A DNA stretch of 64,000 nt from contig NC_031769.1 in NCBI RefSeq assembly GCF_001522545.3, forward strand, positions 15,161,487 to 15,225,486, given 5' to 3'. Under the pieces are notes generated by a model. That model saw nothing but the letters and a program-made list of their open reading frames with translations, ran no database searches and was not told the origin of the DNA. Position 1 is the first letter of the stretch. Every line of letters starts with the position of its first letter. This DNA comes from Parus major (lineage: Eukaryota > Chordata > Aves > Passeriformes > Paridae). The position numbers were made by a program, and so were the translations under genes. Positions 1 through 11,468 of the stretch are shown here, piece after piece.

Positions 1-3000
1 TCTGTCTAGCATTTTTATGTGATCCCAGAGCACATACTCAAACTGTGCAAATTCTACTTTGTGATATAGTAAAGTCTAAACACTTCAAATATTTTTAGTT
101 TCCTGAGGCTTGTCAAAGCCCTGTCCCATTATATTGAGTAGCATGTTTAATTTTGAGTCTATCTGATGAATTCTAAAGTAAACAATATCTGAACAAGATG
201 AAGAACATAAAGTTGCAAAATAAAAAGCTTTTTTAAAAGCACCCTATTACTCTGTTCAAATACCCCAGCATTAAAGTGCTTGGAAACCTCTTAGAGCTAA
301 GTGTGCATTTTTAAATAACGTAAGTTGTTCAGGCTGCAGTTACTGAATTCCAGCTTGACACTGAGCACTTAAAGAGTTTAGAGAACCCAGACTCTTTTAT
401 CAGCTTGCAGACAAGGGCACTAAATGTCATGTGGGCTTCCTTTTGGCTTGCAGCCACAAGTTGTACATAGTATTTAACGTAGTCTCTGGTTCTTAAAGTA
501 TTATGAAAACCTGAAAACAAAGTGTCTGCCATTAGTGAAATTGGTGCTGCCTTTGACAATCTACAGTATGCATTTCAGCCTTGGTATGCCTCAAAACTTC
601 CCTAAAAATAGAGCGGGGGGGTTGCCTGGAACTTCTTCACAAGATACAGAGAAAATTATCAGGGTTCTGAAAGCATGTGCTCACCTTTCCCATCCATACA
701 TTGATTAAATAATCCACTTTGCTATGGCTTTTTGTCACATACTTTACCAGAAAAAAAATGACATGGGTCATGAGCATTACACTAATGATTGTGGCATTTC
801 TTTTATGCATAATAAAATATTTAAATTATGGAGCTAAATTCACCATAAAAATAAAATAGTGAGGAAAAATGATAAAATCATTAAATACATTAACATGCTC
901 TTCCTTAAGAATTAAATTTTTTCCCTCATCAGATGCATAATATTATAGAAAGGAAAGCATTACTCTGGAAAGCTATCAAACATCAGTAAGTATTTATAGA
1001 AAGACTGACATAACAAGATACAAACAGGTAATAGTCTGTGTTAAAAGAAATGAAGCCAGTTTAAACTCGGTAGTAGTAATGGAATGCAATAATAAGGGAA
1101 AAAAAGTCCGAGATATCCCCTAAATTATAAATTCTACGAGTAAATAAGAAGTTTTGTTCTTAATAGGATTTTAACCATGAAGACTCCTCACAAACACTGG
1201 CATTTTCAAAGGTTTTGCAAAAGTAGTATTCTGGTTTGCTTCCAAGAACCTGGGATATTTCTGTCCCATTCTGAGCATAATGTTACCAGATCTAATCCAT
1301 AATTTCTGCTCTGTGTTTACCCCACAGCAGTGTCTCTTCCACCCTTGCAAACATAGGATGACTCCTGCTCTCTAACAATCTAGGCAAACTTTCATTTCTA
1401 GTCATTCTTCTCTCCATGCCTCCTCTTTGGTCTCCTTTCAGCAATATGTGACCTCTGCCTTTAGAAAGATATTTCCTCACTTCTAACCAAAGAGAGCACA
1501 AATAAGGAAAATATCTGGACTTTCATAGGAAATTATAAAAAGAGTGTCTAAATTTCTGGGGAGGTGGTGGATGTGCTTTTTGGGCAGTTTCCCATACCCC
1601 ACCTTACAAGGTCTCTGCTGTGTTGGGGGTGACCACAAGGAAGAGGCGACATTCCCGGATAAACCTCCCAGGCATGGCTGTAATAGGCACCTCAGGTGAC
1701 CAGCATGTGCGAGGTGTGGAGGAACATCCTCGAGGAACTGGAGAATATCCCTCAGGTTCCTTCTCGGGTTAGAATTTGTATCCTGCATACTGAGATGAGA
1801 CCACTCACTATGTACAAATCGTTCATGATTTTTCATGGTACCAGCCATAACGCACCCCAAAGCTGCCTCCAGGACCAGAGTGGCAGCAGCATGGACCCTA
1901 CATGTCTCTGAGTCCCTGTCCAACACCAGCAGCAGCAGTGACATCCCTAAGCCTTAGTTCAGCCGTGCCAAAGCCTCTTGCCATGCTTTAGCTCCACTTT
2001 GTGCATCCCAAGGCATCTCAGCACCTCCAAATTTGGGAAGATTCCTTGAGAATCTGGAGGATGCAGGGCAAGTTTCCTGAGCTTTACCTCCAAGTTTCCC
2101 CCCAGTCTGGCTGTGAGCTTGTTGCTGTGCTCAGGCACCACGTGGCTTGGCAGTCCCCAGCCCCGGTGGCCTTGTGCCACCTTCCATCGCGGCGTTCCCC
2201 GCAGATGGCACTCCCCCAGACAACTGGAGGCACCTAAGCAGGGCTAGCTACAGAAAGCAGAATAAAAAACATAAAATAGAGTGAAGTTCCTTGGGAAGAC
2301 AGATCTGGGGGTAATCCAATGCATCCTAAAAGAGGGTTATTCCAAGATCTTTGGGCACTAAACCCCAGGTGCAGCAGTACAGACTGAGCATTGTGTTTTA
2401 GCTCAATGCAAGGGTGAGCATCAAGCCATCAGCTGTGTCTTATGCAAAGAAGTGAGTAATTGCCTGCATTCACAAAACAGGGAATTTTGTAGGAAAATTG
2501 CATGTTCTGAAACTGATTTTGTTGAAAATCTGTATTTCCTTTCTACATATGGGTTTCTTACTTTCTTTTATGCATTTTGACATTATGTACACGAAAGCGC
2601 TTTAATTCAATTGCTTCTCTCAGTATTAAATTATTCTGACATTGTTTATTCCATTACTTCTCCTACAAATTTGAGGAGGGCTGAACACTGTTTTTAATTC
2701 TGTCTGTCAGTTCCTGATTCATTGCCATTGCAATGTACATCATTTGAAGTGGGAAATATTACCAAAAGCTGGAAATTGCTCAAGGACATACTACTGGATG
2801 CACCCAGACTGACTATCCAGAAAAGGAAGGGGAAAAAACAGTTATTCTAGCCACAAAAACATCCTGCTTAGGAGATCTGACTAGAACAACAGAATTGAAA
2901 CAACAGTGTTTGAATTTAAAAGGAAAGTTAATAGCAAGATGAAAAGTACAAATTGAAATTGGATCCAACTGATAAAACAGACAAAAGGGAAAGAAATTAA

Positions 3001-3945
3001 TGAAAATTCAGTCATCAGTGGCATTAATAATGGGGAATATAAAATGTGTTAGGAAGAAACAGAACTCAAACAAAAGGACTGCAGATATTTAATAGATGCT
3101 TTTGCTTTCAGAACAGAGTGGGAGAACTGAATCAACTCATAGACCATACATGCACTGAAAAGTATCTTTCATGAAGGAGGATTCAAGCCAGAATCTACTA
3201 AAATTAAATTTTCTTAAAAGGACCAAAGCATTTACCCCAGAGGGTCCTAAAGGCTGGGGAGTTGTTGAAATTAATACTTTAGCAGTAAACGCATTGACAT
3301 TTTCCATGGCTTTGATACATTCTTATTTTCCCAAGACTGAAAAAAATGAAGAGGATCTACCCAGGAACTGCTACAATGCTTCTCTACCCAAGCAAAATAA
3401 TGGAACGCATTGTCTCTAAAAAAAATAATATTATGAGAGTAACACAGAACCAGCACAGGAGTGTAGGGTTTCAAGGAGTACAGATCTTGTCAAACAAACC
3501 ATTTCTGTTTTGAAGAAGATGACATTTCTTGTTGATAAAGGCAACCATGTTGACTAATGCAGTTTATTTGAATTTCTCCAAAGTGTTTGGATTGGTACTA
3601 CACTAAATTTTTACTCAAATATTTATATAGAAATAAATGGACATGCCCAAGATTAAAAATGTGCCTCTCTTACAATCTCTGCTAGGTCAGTGTTTTTAGC
3701 AGTGCAATGCAATGCAGTGGTGTGGGCAGCAGGACAGACTCCAAAGTGATGCAGGCGGTGACAAAGCAGTGACAAAGGAGACTCACAGGGGGTCGGGGTG
3801 GACACACGAGGAATGAAGCAGCTTTGCAGGGCAAAGAAACCTAGCAGTGGGGAGACCTTTCACTGCTGCTTACAGCCAGCATAGGAAAGCTGAGGACTTC
3901 TTTGCTTTTGTCCCTATTTAAAAAGCAGTAACTGCCAAAAAGGAA
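1..3945. other. Unique AT-rich non-coding stretch
   Basis: No gene, RNA gene or recognisable repeat is seen here. The stretch is AT-rich with short homopolymers. A somewhat GC-richer segment lies around 1560-2250, but its open frames on both strands are short and show no family resemblance. The open frames elsewhere in the stretch are of the length expected by chance. Confidence 0.6.
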
Positions 3946-3946
3946 G

Positions 3947-4042
3947 GGGCTGGGCTGGATCAGGTTGGATGGGGCTTGGAGGAACCTGGTCTAGTGGAAG
4001 GCATCCCTGCCCATGGCAGGGGAGATGGAGCTAGATGTGATT
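3947..4042 (+). mobile_element. CR1 LINE 3' fragment, sense orientation
   Basis: About 95 bases match the sense strand of the avian CR1 3' region. The string runs from a GGTTGGATGGGGCTT core through CCTGGTCTAGTGGAAGG and CCCTGCCCATGGCAGGGG to a degraded GGAGCTAGATG. These are the landmarks that precede the 3' tail in chicken and songbird CR1 copies. The terminal tail itself (repeats of ATTCTATG) is missing; the match dissolves into AT-rich DNA near 4042. The 5' side is also truncated, which is usual for CR1. It is a dead fragment with no coding capacity. The assignment rests on remembered CR1 consensus, and the subfamily is not assigned. Confidence 0.8.
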
Positions 4043-5270
4043 TCATGTAAGCTTGGAGAATTGTTACTCAAAGTCAACATAACATACGTATTCCATACAA
4101 GCCAAAAAAATATCTTTTTTTTTTTTTTTAAATTGACATTTTTTCTTACTGTGATGTTGTGAATGTAATATTCTAATCTTGTGAACTACCACAGAACTAG
4201 GAAAGATAGGTTAACACTTTACAAGTTTGTACCACTGCAGGAATAATAATCTTTTTCACTTTCATGTTTAAATATATATTAGCACAGCTTAGTCTGATGT
4301 ACTCAGTACGCATTTTTGCATCTGCTTCTACTGTTTACATAAAATAGTTAAAATGCCAGTAAAATAGGTGCTAAAACCTTTTAAGTAAATTTGGACTAGC
4401 CATGGAAACATCACACGCACATTTTCACAGTTCACTTACAGTCAGTCTTAAAAAATTAGAACAAAAAGATGTGAACAGAGCTGAATCAAATAACAACTCA
4501 TGAAATAGAAAGCAATATGTAATGGTGTAATTTCCATGGTTCTGTGTTTTAAGGAACAGTTGTTCTACACACCAGGCTTTGCACTTGCAAACCCAGTGGG
4601 ATAAGAATAATTTCCTGTTTCTGGGTACTGCCGAGTTTAATTTTTCATTCCTACAGCAGCCTGTAGCATTTTCAAGGACAGATTAAGACTGAACTTTTAA
4701 TGCAAAGAGAACATTTTTATGTATCACAGGGGAGCAAAAAATAAGCTCATTACTTTTCTATTTATCAGTCATCTCTGATAGTAAAAAAGAAATAGAGTGC
4801 AAGAAAGGTAAGCTGATGCATATTTTAGCTTTTGTCAGAGAGATACAGCCAGATAGTACAACTAGTACATGTCTTTACTGCCCAAATCAGAAATACTTTT
4901 AGCTAAAAAGTTCACTAATATACAAACGAAGTAAATTTTGGAATTTGAAGAATGTGTGAGTAGAAGAGTGCCTTTAGGCATGGAGAAAGCTAGGAAACTT
5001 TCTGGAAAATAATTTCATGACTTTTCAGTGTGTGCTAAACAAGCTTAATTTTTAATATAATTCATTCATACTGGCAAAAGAAGGCCATTCCACTGGGCCA
5101 CTGTTCAAATGTTTCTGACATAAAGTGTTCATCCTATGTAACCTTCAGGAAAATAAAATAAAACAATGCTAGAACAAAACAGCCAAAGTTCTTGTGGGGG
5201 GAGTCATGCCATGCACCCCACCACAAATAGCATCCCACTGCTGCCACACCCCGCTCCTGGGAATCTGTTG
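4043..5270. other. Unique AT-rich stretch with a T15 tract
   Basis: No gene is seen. A run of 15 T lies at 4115-4129. The rest is AT-rich single-copy sequence without recognisable repeats. Confidence 0.6.
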
Positions 5271-5274
5271 AGCT

Positions 5275-5400
5275 ATCAATTTAGCAGCCTGGATAATAAA
5301 TAAGCTAACACACCTGTCTAATTAACAAAGTAAAAGAAAAATTTTTTGCTTAATTAGTTCAGATCCTCTATTATTTTCTGATTAAGTGTTTAATAGATTC
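5275..5400. promoter_or_regulatory. Possible enhancer-like cluster of homeodomain cores
   Basis: Within 126 bases there are two TAATTA cores (5319-5324 and 5351-5356), an E-box CACCTG (5311-5316) and further TTAA/ATTA-type sites. Such spacing is common in developmental enhancers, but it is also easily reached by chance in AT-rich DNA. No conservation data are available, so this is a weak inference. Confidence 0.2.
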
Positions 5401-5772
5401 CTGCTTTCTTGCTTTAGATCTCGTAACACTTGCAGTGGGGCAGGAAGCCTGAAATGAAGCTGTAAGCCACCCTCAGCAGAGGCTCTGCACGGATGACCAG
5501 GGACACCAGGAATGGCGAAGGCAGAGGGAAGCTGTGAGTCAGGTGTGCAGGCCCAGGGACCTCTTGCTGCAATGCCTTGACCACTGGAGAGGAGAGACAC
5601 CCCTCTAGATTAGGGTGGGGGAAACCTTGTTCCCACAGGCTTTGCAGCCACAGGTTGGTGCCTTTTGGGTTCTGGTGCTCTAGTAGTTTGTGGAAATTAG
5701 TGCCACCCTTGTCGAGCCCCCACTTGCTTTTAATACACCCTTCCTGGAATGTTCTTCCTCCCCTTAACCCTC

Positions 5773-5910
5773 ATTGGCTCTGTTTTGCCACATTGCTCCA
5801 CCCCTGTTATCCCATTGGTTCTCCCAGTCTTTAGCCACTCCCCTGCACCACTTTCCCTTGTCCCTATTGGACCTCGACCCTCAGATCTGCCCCATCTTCC
5901 CCGTATTTAA
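5773..5910 (+). promoter_or_regulatory. LTR promoter core: three ATTGG boxes and TATA-like element
   Basis: ATTGG (reverse of CCAAT) occurs three times, at 5773, 5814 and 5866, spaced 41 and 52 bases apart. The last copy is 33 bases upstream of GTATTTAA at 5903-5910. NF-Y is the usual binder of such boxes in LTR promoters. Whether this promoter is active is not visible from sequence. Confidence 0.5.
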
Positions 5911-5976
5911 CCCTGCGCCCTTAGCCCTATCCTGTTCTCATCCCTGAGCTCATTTGCGGCTCTTATCAATCCTTTG

Positions 5977-5982
5977 AATAAA
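5977..5982 (+). terminator. LTR polyadenylation signal AATAAA
   Basis: A canonical AATAAA lies about 70 bases downstream of the TATA-like box. This is the expected distance for an R region with an embedded polyadenylation signal. Confidence 0.5.
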
Positions 5983-6130
5983 CAGTCGTCAGATACTCAG
6001 AGGAGGACCTGTCCCTTTGTCTTTATCATCAGCAGTCTCCAGCGGTGCTCTCCAGGCCCCAATAATGCAGGTCACTCTCATGGGTTCATTGTGGCACATG
6101 CCATAACAGTCCAGGGCCAAGATCTGCACA

Positions 6131-6262
6131 TCACAAAATATTCTGCATTGGAAGGAGCCCACAAGGGTCATCAAGTCCAAATATTGAGTGAATGGCCCAT
6201 ACAGGGTTCAAAACCATGACCTTGGAGTTACTGGCACTGTGCTCTGAACAGCTGAGCTGATC
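6131..6262 (-). mobile_element. tRNA-Ile-derived SINE with CR1-type tail (TguSINE1-like)
   Basis: Read on the minus strand, the first ~80 bases (6262 down to 6183) resemble a tRNA-Ile gene. An A-box-like TCAGCTCAGCTG lies near 6249-6260, there is an anticodon-arm region, and a B-box-like GGTTTTGAACCC lies at 6204-6215. The remaining ~50 bases (6182 down to 6131) match the 3' end of a CR1 element: GGACTTGATGA, then CTTGTGGG, CTTCCAA and a terminal ATATTTTGTGA. This head and tail structure is that of TguSINE1, known from zebra finch, in which a tRNA-Ile head is joined to a CR1-X-like tail so that CR1 enzymes copy it. The anticodon position is mutated and the internal promoter boxes are imperfect, so it is an old, inactive copy. 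The family name comes from memory. Confidence 0.8.
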
Positions 6263-9200
6263 TCACAGTCCTTTTAAGTTGAACATGCAGACAGTATTTC
6301 TCCTTTATTTATCTTCAGCAACATTTTAAATAGGTTTATCCTGGCAATGTAGGTCTAAGAAGATTTTCTTCGGTTTCTAAAACTTAATAAAAAACTATTA
6401 AATACTAAATCGAGTATTGAAACTGTCTTTCTCAGCCAGATTTCACAGATGTATAGCATTTAATAACTTAAGAACTCTATTTCCTCATACTGAATTTCTG
6501 TTTTCTTTAATTGTGGGACTTAATTAACAAGAGCACAATAAAAGTGAAATGGTAACCATTACTCAAACAGCATTAGCAAACCAGTCACCCTGAGGTGGCA
6601 TTTAAAGTACTTTTCTTTCTCCCTGTGAAGCAAGAAACAATTGTGAACTAAGCAACTGTAGCTTCATGGAAAACTTATATTTTACCAATTTTTTTGGTAT
6701 CATTTGGTTATTTTCAGTATTAGCTGAAGATATTTTGGAAGGATAACCATAAGGAGCTGAGAAATCACATACTTCTGACTTCACAATCACTCTGTCTGTG
6801 TGCAGGGCTGGGCAGTTTAAATTTAGATCAATCTGAAAGATAACTGTTCCTTTAGGCTCCATTTCACATTATTTTTCAAATAGCTTATTTAATTACACGT
6901 TTTCTTATGTTCTGCCAGGCTGAGTGACCTTAGCTAATAATCAGTCATTTTTAAATAAATTTACTACCATGTTTAACTAACTTTTTGTAATACCATACCT
7001 GAAGTTATTGAACAGATTGGCCTGCCCCAGTGAACAAGTCTTCCTGAAAAGAAGAAGGTAAAGGAGTATGGAATAAGGCTTTTAGCTATACTGGGGTAAA
7101 AAGTTGAAGAGCAGTTTACCCATCAAATCAAAGTTCAAAGCCCAATGTGTAAATGGAGAAATAGTGTTTCGAGAAATAGTGTGAGCCAGTCTTAAGAGGA
7201 ACAAACACAAGGCTCCATTGATGTTCACTTTGTTTGATGCAAGTTTTACTCTAACTGGGAAAGTTTTGCCTTCCACTGTGATCTGCAGTTGGTGCAACCT
7301 CATCCCTGGAGGGGCAGAGTGAGTAATTGCCATGCAATGCCCAGAAAATGTTTATTTTGTAATAAAAATAAAACAAGTTTGATAGAAGAAAACCATTCCC
7401 TCACCACCACTGCCAAACTGGCTGGGAGGATCCTCCACAATTATTCTCTGCTCTCCCGAACCAGGCAGTGCGGCTTTTGCTCCCCTAATTCAGTTCAGTG
7501 CTCAGCTTTGATTTCGGAAATCCTATCATCATCGTGGCTTGTACAGAGAGCACAAAAGTGAGCAAAGCCTGCTTTGAATTAGAGAATTACAGAGAAATGC
7601 TGCTAGTTAAGAACAATGCAAGCTTGTGATCTTTTTATCTGAGGCAGCTACATCCCCAGGAACAGCCAAAATATGTCCAGAGAGTGGGAACAAAGGTGGC
7701 TGAACCTTTGGAACCATTACCCTACCCCAGAGATGAGTCCAGCCTGCTGGGCAGGTCTGGCAGCCAAAGCTCACTGCAGCTCAGCTGAATTGTGGATGAG
7801 CTACTCTGTTCAGCATGGAAAAAATCTCCACTGGTCCCATCTGGAGGATTTCCAGATGGTTTATACCTCCAAGGCAGCACAGATTCTGGAGGTAAAGCCT
7901 GAAAGTCTGTCTAGCTAGCTGGATTTGTGACAGACTGTCAAGGACAGTAAACAAAATCTGTCACCCAGCTCTGTCCTGCCACCCAAGGAATGGCCTGGTG
8001 GCAAGAGCCATGCTGGGGTGTGTGGGCATAGCCCCCCTGGGCCAATGGATGGGGAATAAAAACAGCAAATAAGTCTAATTGGAAGAGTAGGTGAATATGC
8101 AGAGGCAAGCACCATGTGTACACACCCTCCTCTTTCACTCTTTTCTCCCCATCCGTGCATAGCTGATGTGGGAGTTCAAAGGCAGATGCTACTTTCAATG
8201 AACTTTTCAAACAAAAAAGATTATAGGAGAGTTCTGTGAGCGAAATATTCCTCACAAAGCTGGAACTTTGACTCATCCCTGCTTGCAGTCCCAAAAGGCA
8301 CAGAACTGACCACTGTGAACACATGTCAAAAGGTGAGATATGGTTGTGGGACATGGAAAATCATTTCACTCTTGGACAGTTTCACATCAGAAATAACACT
8401 TCAGAGCACTTCCCATCATGTCAGTCCAGCACCAAAGAATGAATACACTTGGACAACGCAAGTGTTGAAAATGTTAATACAACCAAACTGAACATGCACT
8501 TGTTTTCATGAAGATATTGACAGCAAAAAGACCTGACATCACATCCAGCTGATTTTTTTAATCCTCTTACAGTTATAAAAGGGGTAAAGTACTAAAAAAA
8601 ACCTCTACTCTAGAGCATGAGTTTTCCTTTCTATTTCAACAAAGAAAACCAGGAAATTATTTTCAAAGAGATTTTTATCGTAGGACTAAAATGATGTATT
8701 AAAAATTGTATGTAGAAATCCTCTGAGGATACCTGTTGTAATTTACCACAGAAATCTTGTGGGCCCATGTGGCTCTGTAAATGGCAAATCACAAGACTAA
8801 TCAAATTATCTATTTTATTTTAGGATTAATAGAGAGGAGAGCTAAGACAGATAATTGCAGATGAATCTCTAGAAATTTATTGAAAATGTCACATGATACA
8901 TTAGGGACCTACCTTTCTAAATAGGACTTTGAGTGGATGAAACTGTAATGAAATCATATGTTGAAGTCACATTTTTTTTAAAAAAAAAGGAAGAAAGAAA
9001 AGGAAGATCATACTTTCATGAAAAGAAAATCTGGGCTTCACAACATGCAAAGTCCACTTTGCATGTCCTCTTTCCCTGAGGAGCTGGTCCTAATGAAGTG
9101 GTTTTGGTGCCTTTTCATCCACGGCAGTGGACTCCCACTTCCACAAACCCAATGATTTATCCAATGATTTTGACTTTGTTTCTCATCTAAATGATTGATT

Positions 9201-11067
9201 ATATACCAAATTGAATTGTGCCACCTATTGTGTCCCAAAAAAGTTAGTTTTCCACCTGTTACAAGGCTGTTCCCCATTTGGAATATAATGTTAATCACTA
9301 AATCTGAACAGAATAAACTAAAAGACTACTAAAGATACAAAACTGGCTCTAAAAACTTCTGTTAAGTCTGTAATCAAATTAAGTCCTAACAAATGCTTCA
9401 GAGACACTTGAAATCTTGCATGTATGTGATTTTTTCCAAGCTAGACCAAGAAAAGAAACTTGACTATGCAGATAAAACATTTGCAGAACTGGTTTTTAAA
9501 GCTCAGTCAACCCAGCCTTTTTATATTCAAAGAAATACTAAAACCCATCATCATTCAATTGTAGTGGCACTCTCCCTAACTGATGACTGCTCTTGTTGCT
9601 GAAACTAACAATAACCATTTGCTCATCAAAGGCTTCTCAGCCCATCTGCTTCCAGACATTATTTCCAGTTAAGATGTCCTCCTCGGAAAATAAGAAATTC
9701 ACATGTGTAAAGTACAAAGATAAATGTGTGTACAAATGTGGGCTGTGCAAGAATATGTGTGTAAAGCAATAAATATCTATTTACTGACATGGTATCTGGC
9801 TTCAGCCCAGCCAAGACCCAGACAGCACAGATGTTGGTTAGATGTCTACATCTGACCAGAAGCAGAATCGCTTCCAGAGCTGGCTCTTCTTTCCACGGAA
9901 ACTCAGGCTAATTCAATTTCTATAGAGCTAATTAGGAATGTAAATGGCCTTACTCCATTTTTGAAGGCTGGCAAGAAACTTTAGCAGTCATCCCAATACA
10001 CTGCACTGCATTCACCAGATTTACAGTCATGGATCAAGGTCTTCTTCACCTCTGGAAAACCTGCCATAACTACAGATCTACACAACAGATCCACAAAGGA
10101 CCTGTCCTGTCTGCACTGAAAGAGGGCTGTACTTTGCCACAGGCTAACAGGAAAAACCAATCAAGCTGATCAACTTCACTGCCCAGCTCACACCCTGGTC
10201 TCTTCTAAAGGCTCCAAAATTAACATGAACTTGGGTTCAGAAAATCAGAGACTGAGACAGATTAATGCTTGCACACAGACTTGCATTTAAGCTATAGCAC
10301 CAATGTTCCCAACCACGTCCCCAAACCCATCTGTGTCAGCAGCTAATGGGAAGAGGAACAGCAGATGGAGACAAGCAGAGCGTCAGCACCAGTCACGGCT
10401 GAACTTTGGATCAAATTATATCTCTGTGTGATATGTGCTTGAAATTCTTAGGTAGCTGCATTTAATGCCTTAATGGATAAGCCACCTCAGAAAACTAAGG
10501 GATGTGACATAACATTCCCCTTGCCAGGAATGCATGTGTTGTGCCAGCAAGCCTTCTCAGGGTCTAGATGAGCCTGCAGCCCTCAGTGATCTCAATTCAC
10601 ATCTCACAGATCTGGTCTCTGTAGCCCTTTGGGACTTGGCTCAGTGCTTGGTTAGTCCTGAGCACAGGCTTTTGGAGCACTCATTCTTATGGGAGAGAAA
10701 TTTCCACCCAAAGGTCCATCTCACCCCTCAATTTAGTTTCCAGGAGCTTTTCCATACACAGGTGCAACTCTTTTTTTTTTCAGTACTGGCTAAATTAACT
10801 CAATACATGCATTTTTTTACCAACCTATAACATGCACTTGAACTGTTACTTTGCAAAAGATGACACTTTTTACTTCATGGTACAAATAACTACTGGATGC
10901 TATGAAAGGTTTTGCTGTGAATTGCCTTATGTATTCATCATGCACTGTTTAATAGATTTCTACTAGACCAGTTCAAAACAAAAGTATTGGATTTTTTTAT
11001 AGGTGCAATAGTCTTTGGGAAAAAAACCTGAAGGGCAGAAGCAATACAAATCAATGAAACAAATGCT
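6263..11067. other. Unique non-coding stretch
   Basis: No gene and no recognisable interspersed repeat is seen. A perfect T8A9 palindromic tract lies at 8972-8988. Open frames are short and without family resemblance. The sequence is AT-rich throughout, with moderately GC-richer patches near 7670-8160 and 9790-10400. Confidence 0.55.
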
Positions 11068-11468
11068 CTATCATAAAATCATAAAATCGTAGAATGGTTT
11101 AGGTTGGAAGGGACCTTAAAGATCATCTGGTTCCAAGCCCCCTTCTATGGGCAGAGACACCTTCCACTAGACCAGGTTCCTCAGGGCCCCATCCAATGTT
11201 GCCTTGAACACTTTCAGGGATGTGGCAGCCACAACCTCTCTGGGCAACCTGTTCCAGTGTCTCAACAACCTCACAGTAAATTTCTTCCTCACACCCATCT
11301 AAACCTACTCTCTTTCTGTTTGAACACATTCCCTGTTGTCCTGTCATTACATACTCTTCTAAAAAGTTTCTCTCCATTTTTCTTGTAGGTTCCCTTCAGG
11401 TACTGGAAGGGCACAGTTAGATCACCCTGAAGTCTTTTCTTCTCTGGGCTGTAGAATCCCACTAGGAA
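11068..11468 (-). mobile_element. CR1 LINE 3' end, minus orientation
   Basis: The plus strand begins with TCATAAAATC repeats, the reverse complement of the CR1 3' tail. It continues with the hallmark GGTTTAGGTTGGAAGGGACC, then CACCTTCCACTAGACCAGG, CAACCTCTCTGGGCAACCTG and the downstream CR1 landmarks up to about 11468. Read on the minus strand, it encodes a decayed piece of the CR1 ORF2 C-terminus: the peptide FQYLKGTYKKNGE and neighbouring residues fit the conserved motif of that protein. ORF2 normally supplies endonuclease and reverse transcriptase for retrotransposition. Only its last part survives here, 5' truncated as in most CR1 copies. The copy is diverged and inactive. Confidence 0.92.

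Larger units (their letters stand above)
5530..6107 (+). mobile_element. Solo LTR of an endogenous retrovirus, plus orientation
   Basis: The segment has the architecture of a retroviral LTR. A C-rich, TATA-driven U3 carries three inverted CCAAT boxes (ATTGG at 5773-5777, 5814-5818 and 5866-5870). A TATA-like GTATTTAA lies at 5903-5910, and a polyadenylation signal AATAAA at 5977-5982 lies about 70 bases further on. A short U5-like stretch follows. The base composition (C-rich on the plus strand) contrasts with the AT-rich flanks. No gag, pol or env remnant lies on either side within the window, so this is a solitary LTR left by recombination or an isolated fragment. The exact TG and CA ends and the target-site duplication could not be fixed, and the boundaries may be off by about 100 bases. 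The family is not assigned. It is a non-functional relic as far as protein is concerned. Confidence 0.65.

Noticed and set aside
6183..6262. A functional tRNA-Ile gene
   Set aside because: The anticodon position and the internal promoter boxes are mutated and the acceptor stem is missing. The CR1-type tail shows it is a SINE.
8972..8988. T8A9 palindrome as a transcription terminator or hairpin
   Set aside because: Short homopolymer palindromes are common in AT-rich vertebrate DNA, and no transcript is associated.
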